The notes beneath the pieces were generated by a model. It saw nothing but the letters and a program-made list of their open reading frames with translations. It ran no database searches and was not told the DNA's origin. This document shows positions 10,330 to 23,345 of a DNA stretch of 64,000 nucleotides, piece after piece; the first letter of the stretch is position 1; each line of letters opens with the position of its first letter. A program made the position numbers and the translations under genes. This DNA is from Hydractinia symbiolongicarpus (lineage: Eukaryota; Cnidaria; Hydrozoa; Anthoathecata; Hydractiniidae): positions 11,222,001-11,286,000 of the forward strand of contig NC_079889.1 of NCBI RefSeq assembly GCF_029227915.1, written 5' to 3'.

Positions 10330-12030
10330 ACACATTTTTTTTTTTTTTTTTTTAATTTATTTTGCCGTTGTAGAATTTACAGTTTTCCGTAAGAATAAAA
10401 TACAAATCTTAAGCTATTATATCGTATAATCTAAAGATAGGATTGCATATGCTAAAAATATTAGCTAGAGAGGTAAAAAATGGCAGGAGCGAGAAGAAGG
10501 CTATAATAGCCTTATCACGAAGCCCCCAACCTATATAAAAGGTTAGCATTGAAGATGATGAGGAGTTGTGTTATATGTGTCGTACGTTGTAACTGTCGTG
10601 TGTTCTAAAATAAACATAGATTGTCAGTAGTCAATAGTTTATGTTTTAGTTTATGTTTGAATTCGTTAAGTGATGTAATGGTTTTCATGTCGTTATCAAG
10701 AAATGTATTCCACAATTTAGGTCCTCTGCTAGTTATAGAGAACTTTGTGATTGTATAATTAATTCTAGGTTGAAAAAAACTGTTAATTGAAAATCTGGAT
10801 GGATATTTATGTTGTATCTTCTGAAACATATCATTAAATACTCTTGGTAACATATTGTTTTCAAGCTTAAACATAAAAATAAGAGTTTGATAAATGTTTA
10901 GTTGGTATAAATTCAGTACACTGATCTTTTTGAATAACTCTCTGGAGTGAGTGTACCTGTCAACATTTAAAATAATTCTGATTGCATGTTTTTGTTTATT
11001 TTGTAATTTTGTCAATTTTGTAGCGTTGGTGCTGCACCACGCAATATTTGCATAATTTAGATAGCAGTGAATGAAAGAAGAATATATGTTTTTTAAACAA
11101 ATTTTGATCTAGAACAAATTTTGCTTTAAATAGGATGCCAATATTCTTTGCGACCTTTTCTTCTAAAATATTTATATGTTCTCTCCAAGTAACATTTTCA
11201 TCAAGAATAACTCCTAAAAATTTCATGGATTGTGCTCTTTTTATACTTATATATAAATAAGGAAACTTCAATGGCATATCATCTTTTTTATTGTGCCTGT
11301 GAAAAAGTGTGTACTTTGTTTTAGAAATATTTAGGGACAGTCTGTTTGCCTTAAACCATTCTGCCAGCTTAGAGAGTTCATAATTGACTGTGCGAAATAA
11401 TGTTTTTACATCTTTATGTGCATAAAACAGATTTGTATCATCTGCAAATAAAATTGAATGTAAAATATTCGAAGCTTTGTTTAAATCATTGACATATATA
11501 AGGAATAAGAGTGGTCCTAATATGGAACCTTGTGGAACTCCACAGATGATTGTTTTGTAGTTTGTACTTCCATCGTCAAAGGAAATGTACTGTTTTCTAT
11601 TGGATAAATAACTTTCAAACCAGCGAATGTTGGAATTGCGGATACCGTAGTTTTTGAGTTTTTCTAGTAGAATTTTGTGATCTACGGTGTCAAATGCTTT
11701 GCTTAGATCTATAAAAATTCCTAGCATGTACTTGTTTTCGTCAAACGCCTTTGATATTTCATTAACAAGTTTAACTATTGCATGATCAGTAGAATGACCT
11801 GCTTGAAAGCCAAATTGATTGTCGTATAAAATATTATTAGCAGTTAAAAAAGAGTAAAATCTATTGTACATTATGCGTTCTAGTATTTTTGAGAAACATG
11901 GAAGAACTGATATTGGTCTATAATTAGATGCATTAGTCTTTTCGCCTGTTTTATATACTGGTAAAACTCTTGCAATTTTAAGTTTTTCAGGAATCCCAAA
12001 GACATTTTTTTTCATCCCAACACGAAAACT
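10330..12030 (-). mobile_element. 5'-truncated non-LTR (LINE) retrotransposon with frameshifted reverse transcriptase
   Basis: Two - strand frames make up one degraded ORF2. 12015-10996 carries the reverse transcriptase: NYRPISVLPCFSKILERI, GFQAGHSTDHAI, FIDLSKAFDTVDH (first catalytic Asp), GVPQGSILGPLLFLIYVNDL, and LFADDTNLF with the F-A-D-D active site. 11015-10605 carries the C-terminal region (QNKQKHAIRII.. to TSRGPKLWN). A frameshift near 11040-11090 separates them. The motifs fit CR1/L2/RTE-X-type elements of invertebrates. A T-run at about 10334-10352 on the + strand equals a 3' poly(A) tail. The 5' end stops inside the RT region, so the endonuclease and ORF1 are absent, typical of incomplete target-primed insertion. 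No clear target-site duplication was found. The element is dead, 150 bp upstream of the MMS19 start. Confidence 0.88.
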
Positions 12031-12188
12031 GTAATATAATTTGGGGATAAGGTTCGAAAGGGAATAACATGTGAATTTGTTTCAAGGCACCCTTTATTTT
12101 AATTTAAGTACCCCGGAAGTACATCCCGGGGGCGTTCAACATTCAGGTCCGTAAAATTGCATTTTGGGTTGTTTTCCATCTACGCAAA

Positions 12189-15100
12189 ATGGCTGACTCC
12201 AGCCACGAGGATCTAATGGAAAAATTAGTAACGGAATATCATAATAACTCTGACTCAGTTAAAGAATATGCGTCAAAGATTTGTGCATCAATATCTTTAA
12301 AGAATGATAAATCGATTTTGAATGTTGTGGAGCTTCTCTCATTTATGTTAACTAGTAACATTGTTGAAAATCGGGCGAAGGGAACCAACTTATTGGCTGA
12401 ATGCATGCACTGGTAAGCTCATCATAGCAAACACTCATTTCTAATTAGTGCGTATTATTACTTAACAAATGGTTCTTACAATTTTTTTTTAAAGTAATGA
12501 GAAAGTTTTTCAGCCTTCTTCTACAAGAAGATCCTTGCTTTGATTAACATTGTTGACATAAACTCTTTGTTTTTCTGACATAAGGCAGACACCCAACCAA
12601 CCCTAATTTTTGATCAAAATTTTTGATATACTGAGTCGGAAAAACTAAAATGACAAAAAATTATTATACACTTGTTGTCTCCCAACAGCCATTACTCACT
12701 ATTATTGTTGTGTTTCCCTTTAAAATGCGAAAAGGGTTCTGAGAACTAGTTGAAATAAAACGGGGCGCGGAAACTCTATTTAAACGAGGTACCAAATTTA
12801 TCATATTAAAGCTTACCTCCCGAGAAAAATCAAGTTGACCTAAATCGATTCATAACATCTTCAGAAAAAACAATTTAACGTTTATTTTATTAAAATCACT
12901 ACAGTATTCACGAAACCAGACAATGTTTGCCTCATGTTTTTAAGCCTTCACCTCACTTGTTCGGCATTTTTCAAGTGAGCATTTAAGAGTATAATTATGC
13001 GCCTGACGTCACTAGTTAGAAGCTCACATTTGGACCCCTGGGATGAGAGGCGAAACTTTGCGGATGTGATGTGATGTGATTTGTAAAAAAAAGTTCCACA
13101 TGTTGATGAATAAGGACGAACCCTTTTTTTAAATAATAATATGGCTTCTTGCCTACTTACCTAGTTGTCTTAACCACCAAAAGAAACAAGGTGTATTTTT
13201 TTCAACTTTTCCAAAGATCCAAAACAACGAACTATATGGATCAAACTGATCAAGAGAGAGGATACGCTTCCAAAGAATTTTAAGATTTGTGAAGCTCATT
13301 TTACTTCCGAGTTCTTTGACTTTTTGACTTTGATTTTTTCATTTTTATCGTCATTCATCGAACTCATGCGCTATTATCTAATTCGAATACATTTACATAT
13401 CAAAACTCACTGATCAAATTAAAAATATTCGCGGATTCTAACTCGCAATAGCAACGACACTCCGCTTAGCTCGTCATTATCTTACACTTTCCACACTTGC
13501 ACCACGTCCTTACAGCAACAGCAACACGTGAAGCGACTTCTTCTTGAATAGTATCCTCATCACAGCTCTCCCAACTGAAATCCGAGTCAGTGCTTGGTCC
13601 AGTATTTGGCCTGCTGAAATTGAAATTCTACAACATTTTCCCTGTCGCACTTTTTTTCTTTTTTTGCGTCACAGCTTCTCGGCATTGCAATTGAATGATG
13701 ATTTCTCAATCGAAGTTAGTATTCATTTTCAAAGTTTCCTGATATTTTCACGGGGGTAAATATACTCATTACCAATTAATTTCACTATTAAAGTTTGAGT
13801 AAAAATTTCAATGCGGAAGATGATTTACGATCTTCTAACAGGTGACGTCAGAGCACTCAAGGTGAAGAAATTTATAAAACAACATTGCGGATGTGTTACC
13901 TCGTGTCAGAGGTGAATTTTTGAATCTTTGAATAGGCATTATTAACTTATAAGTGCGAATTAAGGAAAATAAACTTTATATTCATAAATCACGTATGAAT
14001 ATGAGCCAATTTAGGTCAACTTAATTTTTCTCGGGAGGTAAGCTTTAAATATCGGCAGCGATTTAATGGCACATGTTAATGGCTGGATGGTTGGATACAA
14101 TTTTTCGAATTTTTGAGTTATCATTCGCCGACCGACTGACTCTATTTTTGGTCCTCAAATGACTCTAACACCAGATATTTGTGACGTCCGCCTAAGTAAG
14201 TTCTCATGGGGTTCTTACATATATACAGCATTGATGCTTTACTATAACCAAGAAGTATGTTGTTTATCTTTAAAATGAATGAAGGCTTTGGGGAAAATAT
14301 AGACAAAACTGACATTTTTTGCCATTCCATGGTGAGTCAGCATCCTTGAAAGACATACAATGCAAAGTTAAAAATCGTGAAAACGGGATCATTGAAAAGA
14401 TTGCTCTATTTCGTATAGTTTAACGTAATAAATTTGTCATGTTTTTAATTGTTTTTAGTTGCTTTGGGAAAACAATTTGTTTCAGAACTTCTTTTGTAAT
14501 TTGTTTCAAATTTGGTTTCTAGATTTGCTTTAAAATAGTTTAGAAATCGTTTCCCAATCTTTTTCCATACACTTCTACTCCGTATCATTTTATAATAAAT
14601 TACAATCGTTTCAAAACGCTTCACTTTCTTTTCATGAAACGTTCTGTAATGTAAACAATTTGAAAAAATGTTGATATCATTCCTATAAAATGGGAAACGA
14701 TGGTGGAGACGGTCGCTAAGGTAAACAATTTTAATTCACAAAATAATTTCCAAAATACTCAATTCCCAAAATATTTTTTTGTAATATTTGAAATCCAGCA
14801 ATATATGCATTTTTAAGTTTTATTTTTAATGAATTTAGTCCAAAAAATATTAACTTTTAAGTAACTTGGGCGAAGAGTGTAAAGGAAAGTGTGCATGGTT
14901 TTTATAATCCAAATATCACCTCTAAATGACATTTTTATAACCTGATATGTAGATATTTTGGAAGCTCTTATTTTTCTCAATTCAGTGATATAATTTTTTT
15001 GTAAAAATATTAAGGTTGTTTGAGGTTTAGGTGTATACAAAAGTTCCCCAGGCTCTCCTAACTGATGTTTCTCTTACAAAACGGCTGAATTTTTTTTCAA

Positions 15101-18100
15101 ACCTTTACCATTCTTCCCACCTGGGCTGTATCTAAAAAGGGGTTTTACTATTTTGTTCAAAATTTTAGTTTTCTTACTATATATTTCATATTTTATCAAA
15201 TGCTACTTACTTGTTTTTCAACTTGTTTTCTTTTACATAAACGGCTGTAAAAAAATTTAAACTGGTTTTTACAAAAAAATTAAAAAACCCTTCTTAGATA
15301 TATTATTTAGCTTTATTTCAAAACCGCACTCCTACACAGATGTTATTTAGTTAAGAGAAAGTTTAAATGTAGATACCATTTCATCAAAAAATAAACACTG
15401 AGAATAAGAGTTTTAAAGTTTTTACTCACATGTGGTTACTTGCGGCATTGAAATTACACTTGACAGGTTTTCCATTTTTAAAAGCGTGATATTTTTCTCT
15501 TTGGAAGGTGAGTCTTTTTTTCGAATTCAAATAAGGATTGTGATTATAGTTTGACATTTTGTAAATGAGATGACTTTCCATGGTTATGAAGATGTTTTAT
15601 TGTGACAATTCTCAGAGGGAAATAAAATAAAGACAAAGATAGTTGTTACTACATTCCGCAATGTATTTTTTTTGAAAGTTACATTCATTTGCGGGATAAT
15701 GCCTTTTCCGTATGATACAGAAAGAGTGTTACAAAGATCATCACAGCGTTATTAGTGGGTAAACATAAACAAACAAAATAAACAAGATCCAGATGGAATT
15801 TTTGAAAAAATTAAAAAGTTAGTATATTTTGCCCTAATTTCATGAAGAAAAAAAAAAATAAACGAAAAAAAATCATTTTTTGCCTTTGCCTTAACAATGT
15901 TAGTTGGATGATTTATACTAAGCTACAAGTTGTAGTATTTCGTATGCTTAAATTCCCTGGAGGCAATTGTGATGTGACAATGATTATCAGTTTTTAGTTG
16001 TTGCGTTTTTCTTTGTTACTTGCTATATATACATACATAACGATAAATCACAATGCTTAATATTTTTGTTTTATATTTATAGTATTTCCAGTGGAACCCT
16101 TGATGAAAGAGAGCTTATAACTATAATTCAATTCTTTTGTGATCGACTGCGTGATCATCATTCCATCCAACCTTTGGTTATTTATGCTTTTCTTGGATTA
16201 ACCTCTTTTCATGATGTTAGTGACAAGCTTATTATTACAATTTTACAATCCATTTTCGCAGAAGTTCATGTGCAGTCACTTGTTCAATCTGATCGTCACA
16301 ATGTATTCAATTTGTTTTCGAACCTTCTTAAATGTAGGATTGAATGTCTTAAGAAGTACAGTGCTGATTTTGTACTTGGATTTATTCAAGCAATGGATGG
16401 GGAAAGAGACCCTCGTAATCTTTTGATATGCTTTGAAAATTCATTTATGGTTTTGGAGAAATTGGATTTTTCTTTGTTTACGGAAGATTTTTTTGAAGTG
16501 TTGTCATGTTATTTTCCAGTTGATTTTACACCACCTAAAGAAAATAATTTTGAAATAACAAAAAAAGATTTAGTTTTATCACTTCGAAAATGCTTAACCG
16601 CCACTGCTAATTTTGCACCATTTGCTGTCCCACTGTTCATTGAAAAGTTATCTGCCGACATGGAAGATGCTAAAATTGATTCAATCATAACCTTTACAAA
16701 ATGTTTAGAAATATACAATCCTGCAGATGTTGAAATATTTACCAAAGAGATCTGGTTACAAATTCGTAAAGACTACCTCCTTTCAGAAACGAGTGAATAT
16801 TCATCCTATTATTTAACCTTTGTTTCAAATTTTATCATATGTTTATCAAAATCAGATAATGAAGAACATTTGTCAAATTTGATTGAGCTTTTGATTAAAG
16901 ATTGTTTACAGACTTTAAAAGACCCTGATATGATGATCGCTGTACAATGTGGAGCCATTATTTCTTGTTTTTGTGATGCATCGGAATATGTGTTTGATAA
17001 AGTTGCAAACAGGCTACTTCCTGCAATACAAGATTCACTACTGAAGTATTCATCTGTTCCTCAACGTAGAAATCTCCTTGAAATTACATGGAAAATTCTC
17101 GGCGTACACAGTGAAATGTTACCTGTTATTTTAGTTGAGTTTGCGAAAGAACTTCTTCCACTTTTGTATACTATACTAAATCAATACGAAGACACCAAAC
17201 TTCATGTTTTAGCATTGAGTTGCATTGAGCGAATTGTAGCAAAGAAAAAGTTACTGAATAATCTAGATTCTGATGTACTAGCACAATCCGTACTTGCTAT
17301 ACCACTATCAAAAGTTTTAACAACTGAGCTGTATAATGCTTTTGTATCCTTAATTAAAATCTGTTCAGCAAAGTTGCCACGTTTGGTTAGACATCACTTT
17401 GTTAATCCAGCTAAGAAGAAAATCGATACTGAGGATTTTGACTTGCAAAAGCAATCCATAAAGATTTTCTCAAAATGTTGTATAAATGAAGTCCTTACTG
17501 AAGAAATTTTGTTGCTTATATTGGATGTTGCATCCACAAGCTCCAATAAGCGCATGGCTGTTTTCGAAGCAGTTAGCGAAATATTGCAACACACTATAAA
17601 AACGTTCGACAGGAATGTTGTGTATGACCCTTTGCTAAAGTTGTTACATACTTCCACTCAACACACAATAGAAGAATTCAGCAAGATGTCTCAATGTTTA
17701 TCACATGCATACAATAAGCTGACAGTGTCTGAAAGTAAAACAGTTCTTGACGAAACTTGTAATATTGTGTTGAAGCACAATTCGATTCATCATAATCCTT
17801 TTGAGGAGAAACAATTTATTTTATTATGCAGAAGTCTTTTTACTCAAGTTGATATAGCGATGTTGCTGAATCATGATGTCAAAAATGTTTTAAAAGAAAT
17901 TTGGTTTGCAATGGTAAAAATAGAGTCTGGAGTATTTTCAAATTTTGATCAGTTTGCAGTTGAACAAGGAAGTGTGGCAATTGGTTGTGTAATTAACAAA
18001 CTTCCAGAAGGTATGGCTATTTTTGTTTGTGTCTTTATAGTCTGACTGATGTATTTTTTAGCAACAGCCTGCAAAAACCTTCGTTGCTTCCTCAAACAGT

Positions 18101-20010
18101 CTTATAAAAACAGTATCCTATATGTTCTCACAGTCTCACACTGAAAGAAAACCTTATTCAACAAGGATTACAGTTTTTTTTATTTCAGTACTGTTTCCTT
18201 ATGACAATTTTCAGATCGGTTATGTCCAAATCAAAATTTCAGACATAGCATTCTGTTATTTTTCACCACTAAGAAATAATTCTTAAAGTTAATTGGATAA
18301 GTGTCAGTTTTTGAAAGATGTTGTTTGTTGGTAAAATAAGTTAGCACAAAATATTCAGAAATCTCAAATTTTTCACCCAAATCCTTCCGCAAATTAGGGT
18401 GTCTGCTACAGCTCTGAGACATTTACCCCCAATTTAAAAAAAATTATTACTCATTTTTTTTAAATAAAATTTATTATTCATAAAATTCATAAAAAAATTA
18501 ATAAACTTACATGAGGTTTTAAATGAGCTAAACGGTATCTGGCAAATTTTTAAACTTTTTGGGTAGAAATGTATCATTGTGCCGAAATATTTCTGGATTA
18601 TTTCTTATAGCACAAAGTCCTGGATATCCCGTCCACATTTTAACCCAATTGTCTCTTAACAAAAATGTCTCATTTCAGAGAGGAGGTGGCGGAGATAAAA
18701 AAAAACATTGTTTAGCTTTTCAGTTATTTGCACAAATAACTGGCAGGGTATCTACTCTGTCAAGAATAGCAGGATTTTTTTAAATCTTAGAAAAACGTGA
18801 TCTTTTTATGAAATCTTGGGAAAAATAACAGAAATTCAAACTATTCACTAAGTCCCTGTAATGCAACAACTTTGCAGTGAACACCGTAAATGCTTTTATT
18901 GTAATTTGGACTGCTATATCTATGCGTTTATTTTATATGTCAACTCTATTTTTAGATTCTGCCACACCCTTAGCGAAGGAATTTCTCCACGAAATTGAGA
19001 GCAAATTGGTAACATACCCATGTTCCAGTGTAATTCTCTTGACTTGGCTTACTAAAGCGCTTGTCCTGAATTGGCAAAAGCAATCTGTACCCAGCATCCA
19101 GTTACTGTACGAATGTTTAAGCAAAGAATCGACCGGATTTTGGGCTGCCAGTGGATTTGGTCGCATTGTTCAAGATATTGAAAATTCTTTTGACTTGAAG
19201 TCCGGAGCTCGCATAAAGTTGATGTACAAACAAAGATTTGGTCAATTTGTTCTTCCATTGCTTTTGGAAGGCTATCATAATGGTAGCACCACTACGAAGC
19301 CATTTTACATGACTGCAATTGCGAATACACTGTCAGCTATGCCGAAAACAACAATCCAGAAATATTTGAAATCAGTAAGTAGTACATATATGTCAATCTT
19401 CCCTAAAACGGTCAGCTTGTCGTAGACAGCCAGATCTTTTTATTTTTGAACTAGATTTACACGTGTATAGTGAAGACTCAACCTTAGTTATACCACAGTT
19501 GTACCAAATAAAGCTGGTTTTATTTAAACTGGTTTTAACTTAAACTCGGTTTCTATATGTACCCTTCACACCTAAAGTTTAAAACTCATTTGTCATGATC
19601 AAAATTAAAATTTGTATATTAGTTTAGACAAAATATAATTTGAGTATTTTTTCTTTGTGTTTCAGTTGATGCCGATTCTTCTAACATCTTTGTCGGCAAG
19701 TGAGAAAAACGACGTTACGTCGGCATTAACAACCGTCAAAAATGTATTGGAACAAAATAAAGACACGACTATTGAGTATATAGATTCTCTGATATCAAAT
19801 CTGTCGGGGTTAGTAGCACATCAAAAAATGTGTGTTAGAATGACTTGTTTGCAATGTCTCACTATATTATCGACTTATCCGACATACATCGTAGAACCAC
19901 GACGAGTTGGTGTTATTCGAGTTGTAAAGCCGGCATTGGATGATAAGAAACGTTTTGTTCGGAAGGAGGCTGTGCAATGTATAAACGCTTGGTACATGCT
20001 AGCTGGGTAG
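12189..20010 (+). CDS. MMS19: MMS19, cytosolic iron-sulfur assembly targeting subunit
   Basis: Complete 971-aa protein (human about 1030). Exons are 12189-12412, 16083-18010, 18956-19374 and 19666-20010 (224+1928+419+345 = 2916 nt, stop TAG). Phases agree at each join. Family blocks are clear: DRLRDHHSIQPLVIYAFLGL and VHVQSLVQSDRHNVFNLFSN, DFVLGFIQAMDGERDPRNLL, SCYFPVDFTPP near residues 205-235, then HEAT-like helical repeats, and at the C-terminus LDDKKRFVRKEAVQCINAW, matching the conserved LDDKKR.VRKEA end. MMS19 is an all-helical adaptor that works with CIAO1 and CIAO2B to deliver 4Fe-4S clusters to DNA polymerases, helicases such as XPD, and other nuclear enzymes. The N-terminal exon is 75 codons. 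Most of the protein is one unusually long exon, and intron 1 (3.67 kb) carries a DNA transposon. Confidence 0.96.
12810..14044. mobile_element. TTAA-flanked DNA transposon with ~40-bp terminal inverted repeats (Kolobok-like)
   Basis: Terminal inverted repeats AGCTTACCTCCCGAGAAAAA... start at 12810; the complementary end ...CTCGGGAGGTAAGCT finishes at 14044. They stay alike for about 40 bp, with a few mismatches. Both ends abut TTAA (12806-12809 and 14045-14048), a 4-bp target duplication. Inside, 13141-13320 shows a broken THAP zinc-finger reading. TTAA targets together with a THAP domain are characteristic of Kolobok elements; piggyBac also uses TTAA but lacks THAP. At about 1.2 kb with no intact ORF it is non-autonomous. 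It lies in MMS19 intron 1. Confidence 0.8.
13141..13320 (+). pseudogene. THAP-domain remnant inside the TTAA transposon
   Basis: In one frame PSCLNHQKKQGVFFSTFPK is readable. After a 1-nt shift the next frame gives DPKQRTIWIKLIKRE and then NFKICEAHFTSEFFD. Together these match the THAP pattern: Cys pair, F.FP.DP..R..W, then ..IC..HF. THAP domains are C2CH zinc fingers that bind transposon ends in P-element and Kolobok transposases. The frame break and lack of a downstream transposase show it is dead. Confidence 0.65.
14049..16082 (+). other. Remainder of MMS19 intron 1
   Basis: AT-rich intronic sequence up to the acceptor at 16081-16082. I see no second gene, only short spurious frames. Confidence 0.4.
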
Positions 20011-20166
20011 ATGTTAGCGGGGCACAATCAGCTAGGCACATGCTAGCTAGCTAGATATCAACTAGCGCATTATAGCCGGTAAAATGTCGATGCTTAAAAC
20101 TGTCGTAGCAAAATTAACTTGGTCGAGTGTGTACCATGGTCACACTTCCTATATAAGTTAATTATT

Positions 20167-20172
20167 AATAAA
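20167..20172 (+). promoter_or_regulatory. polyadenylation signal AATAAA for MMS19
   Basis: AATAAA 157 bases after the MMS19 stop codon, followed by a T/G-rich region. Motif and position only. Confidence 0.5.
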
Positions 20173-20399
20173 TTCTGTTGTTCTTAATATTGCCTTGATA
20201 ATACTGTGGTAGTAATATTAGAAATTTTAAGAGGGGCAATTTTCTTTGCTATTAATGACGTATCATGTATATCATGTATGTATTTTAAAATGTTATGACT
20301 TATAAATATATAATTTTTTTTTCAATTTATTATCTGATATTATTCGCTACTACAAATGCTGAATTTTTAAAAAAAACTCCGTTTGGTTTATTCGTTATC

Positions 20400-20540
20400 C
20401 GTTATAACATTCATCGGATAAAATATTCGTTCGGTCATATACTCGTCGGATAAAATACTCGTCGAATAAAATACTCGCCGGATTACATATTTGTCGCATC
20501 AAATATTGACCGACATTTATTTTTTTGTTCAAAATATTCG
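20400..20540. repeat. Degenerate short tandem repeat around an ACTCGTCGGATAAAAT unit
   Basis: About six to eight imperfect copies of a 16-nt unit (TATTCGTTCGG.., ACTCGTCGGATAAAAT, ACTCGTCGAATAAAAT, ACTCGCCGGATTACAT ...) follow one another. It is non-coding and lies downstream of MMS19. Confidence 0.55.
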
Positions 20541-21433
20541 TCAGATACGGATTGTCTTGTGTTAAAAGTTTTTTTCTTCATTTAATACTAGAAAATAAAA
20601 TTTCGCGATTTTCAAATATTGTGTCATTTCAGTGAGTGTGACAAGGGAATTTGAAAGAAACAATCAATTTTATTGTGAAAGTCTCCAATCATAAATTAAT
20701 GTCTGCAACATTAAGATTTTTTTTCCGTTAATAAATTATTTACACTAATTTTTTTTCTGATTTGTTTCTAGAACTACATATAATATAATACATATGTGAG
20801 TTTCAACGCACCAGTCTTTATTTTATGAGTCCTGCATAATAGCCCTTAATAACGTGGTAGCTTTCTTCGCCAAAAACCCTCCTCACCCTCCTCCCTTGTC
20901 TCTACTACATCTAAGGTACTTTTGCGTTTTTTACTGTGATAAGAAAGAGACGGAAATGTGGATATGTGACATTACAGACAGGTTAACAAGTCCCTTTTTA
21001 CCGATATCAAAAAGTTAAAAAGACCCTGGGGACGAGGTTGGGGCTGAATTTAAAGTTAAAGGTAAATTAAAGGTACCAAATTTAAGTTTGAGCAAAAAGA
21101 AAAAAACGTGTATACATCATGGCGCGTCTTGAAATGACGACATTCAATGTTAATATACTGACGATGACACTGGGACAACATGTTTAAGCTTTCTTTGTTT
21201 TTATTTGAAAGTCGTTTAATCTCATTAGCGTCTGTAGTTAAGCACTGTTTACACTGGGTAATATCATCTATGATTTAAAAGTGGCGGAACGACAATCTTT
21301 GTTGTTCCCATAACTATTATTATGAAGCGTACCAACCTCTTTATTATCCGTCAATTCTCACCGTCATGGTGAAAAAAGACGTAGCCCCGGGAACGAGGTT
21401 GAAAATATCTCCAAATTTTTTCATATATTTTAC
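20541..21433. other. Intergenic, repeat-like, no gene seen
   Basis: Contains two isolated copies of a CCCTGGGGACGAGGTTG-type terminus (about 21024-21040 and 21386-21401), the end motif of a MITE family seen repeatedly in this window. No coding signal. Confidence 0.35.
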
Positions 21434-21435
21434 TA

Positions 21436-21853
21436 CCGTAATGCTTCGAATAAACGCCCCCCTTCTATTAAACGCCCCTCGAATAGACTCCCCTCCTTTT
21501 CAGTCATTTTTTAAATAAACACCCCCCTCGAATAGACGCCCCTCCCTCATAAGGGGAGTTTATGCGAGGCGATAGTAAAAGTATACTTACTTACTTACTT
21601 TTTTCCTAAATCTTAGGTTTAAGATTGGAAATTTAGCTTTTCGCTTGTGAAGTTCGTTCTCTAAAACATGTAAATATCTTTTATTTTCTGTTGTGAAGAT
21701 ATATATTATAGATTTCCTTAAGAACTGCAAAAGAGACAAAGTGTAAAAAATTTAATAAACGCCCCCTCTTTTAAACGCCCCCTTGAATACAAGCCCCTCC
21801 AAGATGTCAAAAAATTTAATAAAAGCCCCGGGCGTTTATTCGAAGCATTACGG
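21436..21853. mobile_element. 418-bp MITE with inverted termini and TA target duplication
   Basis: Left end CCGTAATGCTTCGAATAAAC starts at 21436 and the right end GTTTATTCGAAGCATTACGG finishes at 21853. They are near-perfect complements for about 24 bp, with TA on both outer sides. The interior is rich in CGCCCC blocks (AATAAACGCCCCC), with a short (TTAC)n run at about 21586-21600. A TA duplication suggests mobilisation by a Tc1/mariner-type transposase. No coding capacity. Confidence 0.75.
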
Positions 21854-21855
21854 TA

Positions 21856-23183
21856 TTAGCGCAAATTTTACTATTCGCGAAAATGTTCCCAGATATTTAA
21901 CTATTCGCGCAATTTTTTTCATGCATATACGTTTTGCTAAACTCAAAATTCACGGTTCCCATAAATAAATACTTCGTACTATGGTAGTTGTAGTTAGAAA
22001 GCTGCCGACAAAAAAATCGAAAAAATTGTCGTATTACAGTGAGAAGAGGGGTGCTTATGATCACGGAGCTAATACATTTAATGGAGAAAAGCCATTATCT
22101 CCCCAAGCTAAAACAGCGTATAATCATTATCTCCCCAAATTGAGTAACTAGGTTATTATCGCGAAAATTTTACGAAATTTGTGATATTCGAGGAAACATA
22201 AATTAATTATATATTCTTTCCTTTATTTTTATATTTCTATTATAATATATCGTGTATATATATGCCACTGTATGTTTTGCAAATATCTTTCCAAATCATT
22301 CTTCTGACTTACTATTTGCGATTTTACATATTCCATGTATGTCAAACTTTGAATTTCTTTTTATTTGTACCAACGTTTGTACGTGCATGCTTTACGTTTC
22401 TACGAATAATCACGCCCACCATTTTAACTAAAATTTCACTATTTTTTCCACCTTCCACTAAAAAAAGAAGATTCTATACTGTTTGCTTGACCATTATTTC
22501 TACCCACCGATTTGATCCCAATTGCGGTAACCATGACAAGGAGACTTTCTAGGCAAGGGACTCCCGGAAACAAGAGAGTTGAAGAGTTTTGATCCACAAA
22601 TATAGCAAAATATATAGCAAAAATTAAAACAAATTATTAATGTAACTGTGGGAAACAGTGAAGTTTAAGAATTTGTTAAGCTCTCCCCAAGTTTTCCTGG
22701 ACGGGAACCTTTAGGTTTCCGACGTAAAAAATGTTACTCGGGTGGTAAAGAGTTTAGTTGAATATCATGTTTGCAACAGAACTAATTAATTGTTTCTCCA
22801 CATTCTTAGTAAAGTTGCAATTCATATAAAAACTACTTTACAGGCTCATAATAATGTCGAAAGTAGTACACTTTAAATACGTTTGCTTTGAACAAAGGTG
22901 GTTGACAAAAAAATGTACGAAATAGAAAAGTCGACTAATTTGGCCAAGTGGTAAACGAAAGTTCGTGTTCTTATCGTCGAAAGTGATACCGTCCTTATGT
23001 AACTGAAGATAATGTGTTAAAACAGCGTCATTTTCGCACAAAGTTTTTTGTATTTTTAACGAGAAAAACCAAAAACACGGACGCATCACATGTGGCGGCG
23101 GTTTTGTTTATTCCCAAGCACGCGTTTTTTGACACATATAGTTGTGTGTCGGTTTTTGTCGTAGAAATGTTCATCCTCGTGGT
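21856..23183. other. Intergenic, no gene seen
   Basis: AT-rich with short spurious frames only. A CG-containing patch at 22150-22190 (ATTATCGCGAAAATTTTACG) resembles the patches near 4.8 and 7.0 kb. Confidence 0.3.
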
Positions 23184-23345
23184 AAGTAAGTAAGTAAGTA
23201 AGTAAGTAAACATTTATTTACCTAAGAAATGACAATTTACATTACTAAAAGAATAAATTAGCAATTAGGAAGGAGACTTTCCCGATAGCCAAGGCTAAAC
23301 AAAGGAGAAAGCCACCAAGAAAAATGTGAAATATTTTCATATGTC
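23184..23345 (-). mobile_element. 3' end of a CR1/L2-type LINE or derived SINE, (TTAC)n tail
   Basis: On the - strand the sequence runs through a T/C-rich 3' UTR-like segment into TAAATAAATGTTTAC and then about seven TTAC units (GTAAGTAAGT... at 23184-23211 on +). A 3' end made of short tandem units after AATAAATGTTTAC is typical of CR1/L2-like elements, which do not end in poly(A). Only the tail is recognisable, and the far boundary is approximate. Confidence 0.5.

Noticed and set aside
12061-12069. AATAAC as a target-site duplication for the LINE at 10330-12030
   Set aside because: The match to AATAACG before the T-run is only six bases and not adjacent to the element end; in AT-rich DNA this is expected by chance.
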